Assembly (NCBI GenBank): GCA_963854735.1
Contig: OY978100.1
Span: forward strand, 248,001-312,000
Direction of reading: 5' to 3'
Origin: Marvania coccoides
Taxonomy: Eukaryota > Chlorophyta > Trebouxiophyceae > Chlorellales > Chlorellaceae
Length of the DNA: 64,000 bases
Shown: piece after piece, positions 61,845-64,000 of the stretch
Layout: each line of letters begins with the position of its first letter
How positions within the stretch are numbered: position 1 is the stretch's first letter
Position numbers and translations under genes: made by a program
Notes under the pieces: generated by a model
The model's input: the letters and a program-made list of their open reading frames with translations, nothing else
Databases searched by the model: none
What the model was told of the DNA's origin: nothing

Positions 61845-63046
61845 ATGACTCTCTCGCACGTCCTGGTCTCCGGGTCTTCACCCTTCAAACCATCGCACAC
61901 TCCACACCAATCCCTTTCTCGCCGCACCAAGCCACTTCACCGCGCTAGTACGGTCCCCTTCTCCCAGGTCTCTCTCTCTCTCTCAAGGCGCCCCCTCCCC
62001 TCGTCCCGCTTGCTGCCCCCTCTGGCTGCCCTCAACGACGATGCAGCAGACCGCTGGCTGGACAGCACTGATGAAGAGAACCCCGCGTACGTGGCAGCGG
62101 CCTGCATGCAGCTGTTCTGCCAGGGCGACACTGAAACCGTCATTTCCTACCTCCCGGATGCTCTCATCGACTCTGCCCTGGAACGCAAAAAATCCAACCT
62201 TGCACTCAAGGGGCACCTGGGGGGCATGCATCAGCCTCCTCCCGAGCCAGACCTCACCTTCCAGGAGCTCCTAGAGCTGGCTCCTGCTTCTGATTTCACA
62301 GCCGATTCGTTTGCGATGCGGGGGCTGGTGTTTTCGCCGCCGCAGGCTGCTGAGCCGCTCAGCACACTGCGCGTGTCGCCCTCCCGCTACCTGCAGCGCT
62401 ACCGGGTGGTGTCGGCCTCGGAGGAGGAGATGCGGCTAGCCTTGGAGCTGCAAATGGTAAGGAAGAGGAAAGTAAGAGCGAGCGAGCCTTTTCTGTACAT
62501 GCATAAAATTATACGCCTATCTATTTTTATGCTGTCCAGGAGGATTCGTGTGAGCCCATCTACCGTGGCTTCGGAACCTTCAAACGATGGCGGCTGCGCG
62601 GTATGACCGGAGAGTCTCCTGGCCCCGAGGCACCATCAAGGCCTTCGCCACGCCACGGCCCCGAAGCCGTGGTCACCGCCCAGCTGGATGCCCTCAAGAA
62701 AGGGTCTGCCGCCGGCGTGTTTAAGTTCGCTTCTCCCAGAAACAGAGAGGCGGTAGGCGGCAACGTCGAGCGCTTTTCCGCTATGCTGGAGAGCGGAAAT
62801 TACGCGCCGCTGCTGCGTCACGCCGGCTCAGAGATTCTGCGCAGCCAGCAGCTGACTATGGATCGAAATTTTGTCGTGGTGGGGGTGACAGCCGGCGGCA
62901 GCGGCGGCGGCGCTCCGCAGCAGAAGATGCTCTACGGCTGGGCGCTGGCGTTGCAGGGCGAGAGCGCTGGACCGCTGTGCGGCTGCTGGCTGACCGAGTC
63001 TGTGTACCCTCTGGGCCAGCACTTGATGGGAGGTGGGAATTTTTAA
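61845..63046 (+). CDS. DUF4864-like plastid protein, 372 aa
   Basis: Exons 61845-62456 and 62540-63046, phase 0. ATG at 61845 gives a ~60-residue Ser/Arg/Pro-rich N-terminus suitable as a plastid transit peptide. An acidic part follows (D-D-A-A-D-R-W-L-D-S). In exon 2 the C-terminal domain contains V-V-T-A-Q-L-D-A-L-K-K-G, F-K-F-A-S-P-R-N-R-E-A-V-G and N-Y-A-P-L-L-R-H, the pattern of DUF4864, an NTF2-like domain common in cyanobacteria and plastids. It ends with C-W-L-T-E-S-V-Y-P-L. The stop at 63046 is taken as the end, although a donor-like G|GTGGGA just before it could join a further exon. Function unknown. Confidence 0.75.
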
Positions 63047-63473
63047 AAAGCTATTGAAGGGTTTCCGCTCTCTAGAGAAAACAATTTCCAACATGGCTTA
63101 TCCCGATCTTATATTTTCATTTGCATGCTGAGAAGATTGACTGAAACCATGCCTTCATTTTTCCAGCTTTTCGTTATTAGTTTTAGTCTCACCACCTGTG
63201 TATACCTCTTCTCTTTGTATCCATTTTCCCGAGCTGGCTGGCACGTTCCTTCCTCCTCACCTGTGTTTTTCTTCTCTAGTTGCTTCCTTCCATTTCAAAA
63301 GAATTGTATATTCTGTCGCTGCTGTTGTACTACTGAAATTTGTTGATTGCCAGTGCGCCTTCAAAACCAAAAAAAATCGCTCAAACTAACAAGCAAATGC
63401 TGTTGTTGCGTGCATTTTCTTATTGTAAATTCACACTGTCCGCCTCAATCGCCGCTCTCTCACAACCTCTCCA
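63047..63473. other. Convergent 3' region
   Basis: AT-rich DNA between the two convergent genes. Phe/Ser-rich open frames here come from T-rich sequence and are not called. Confidence 0.5.
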
Positions 63474-64000
63474 TCACATGAATTTCAGCGCCATCTCCGC
63501 GTCCTTGCTCACCAGCTGCTGCGCCTGCGCCTCCCCGCCCTTGAGCTCCTCTATGGCCGCCAGCTTGCCGTCCCGCAGAAACTCTTCGATCTTAGCCAGG
63601 GAAGACGGACCGACGCCTTTGACGCCCTTGAGGTCTTTGGATGAGGTGATGGGGGAGGGGTGCTCGCTGATGATGCCTGCCACCTTGGTGAAGGCGGAGG
63701 CCTTGAAGACCTCGCCGCCGCCTGAAAAAGAAAGAAATGTAAGAAAGAAAGAGAGAAATCCGTAAAATGGTACAGTAATATACATCACATAATGCTACAT
63801 TGGGTGTTCCGGAGGTGAACAACTCCTGAGATTATTTATTTCATGACGGCGAACATTAGAAGCAACGTAACGTGGTGCTGCAATATCGATCGTAGATGAC
63901 GAGAGAAGAGATAGGTCGCATATGCGCTACTTACTCTTCTTGATGAGATCTGCAAGCTCCCGAAAAGCATTTTCCAGCGCCTTGTTGGCGCCGATGCTGC
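63474..64000 (-). CDS. Pol-beta-type helix-hairpin-helix domain protein, C-terminal end only (partial)
   Basis: Two exons are visible: 63935 to beyond 64000 (continuing past the window) and 63474-63721, joined in phase 1. The joined part starts with N-K-A-L-E-N-A-F-R-E-L-A-D-L-I-K-K, then F-K-A-S-A-F-T-K-V-A-G-I-I and L-K-G-V-K-G-V-G-P-S-S-L-A-K-I-E-E-F-L-R-D-G. This is the arrangement of the 8-kDa/HhH_8 domain of DNA polymerase beta, with its G-V-G hairpin. Here it sits at the protein's C-terminus and is followed by an Ala/Glu/Gln tail. The identity of the whole protein (a repair or replication factor, PARP-like, or other) cannot be decided because its N-terminal part lies outside. Confidence 0.75.

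Noticed and set aside
1..64000. tRNA, rRNA, snRNA genes and CRISPR arrays
   Set aside because: I looked for tRNA T-arm motifs, U2/U6 signatures and regularly spaced repeats and saw none that I could support.

Overview
The window is nuclear DNA of a eukaryotic green alga, most likely a chlorophyte. Genes carry short spliceosomal introns (about 60-190 nt, nearly all GT-AG). Exons are GC-rich while introns and intergenic DNA are AT-rich. The gene set is that of a plastid-bearing member of the green lineage: an ARC6-type plastid division protein, a PHT4-type transporter with an apparent transit peptide, a plant-type spinster transporter, and CG-1 (CAMTA) and B3-like DNA-binding domains. I cannot name the species. 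All exon limits below were worked out by hand from splice signals and reading frame; they are models without transcript support.

Layout. 1-6 kb: three unrecognised genes in mostly silent DNA. 6-12.7 kb: a minus-strand cluster of two genes with divergent CG-1 domains plus a third CG-1-like relic, with a recent segmental duplication inside the cluster. 13-25.6 kb: a dense conserved block (spinster transporter, ELP4, TFIIH p44/SSL1, a surface membrane protein, SSU72, ARC6). 26-32 kb: a secreted beta-helix protein, a polytopic membrane protein followed by an in-frame TGA and more membrane-like sequence, and a low-complexity nuclear-type protein. 32.8-38.6 kb: organelle-type RluD pseudouridine synthase head to head with exosome subunit RRP42, a secreted FN3/ShKT-like protein, and a PHT4-type transporter. 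39-49.4 kb: an accessory zone with a frameshifted YqaJ nuclease, a LisH-CTLH mini-protein, an unrecognised 411-residue protein, a DDE-transposase relic between two copies of a ~110-bp direct repeat, and a B3-like gene with a duplicated motif. 49.4-64 kb: a UFD1-UBX fusion, a membrane-anchored methionine synthase reductase, two head-to-head paralogous SAM-dependent methyltransferases, SPCS1, an alpha/beta hydrolase, TMEM18, a DUF4864-like plastid protein, and the 3' end of a gene with a pol-beta-type HhH domain.

How the genes relate. There are no operons. Several neighbours are divergent and may share promoters: ELP4/SSL1, RluD/RRP42, UFD1-UBX/MTRR, the two methyltransferases, and TMEM18/DUF4864. 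A cluster of general gene-expression factors (ELP4, SSL1, SSU72, RRP42) is mixed with plastid and endomembrane genes. The points most worth follow-up are the CG-1 cluster with its exon-shuffling duplication, the UFD1-UBX fusion, the B3-like gene with its repeated motif, and the YqaJ/LisH/transposase accessory zone.
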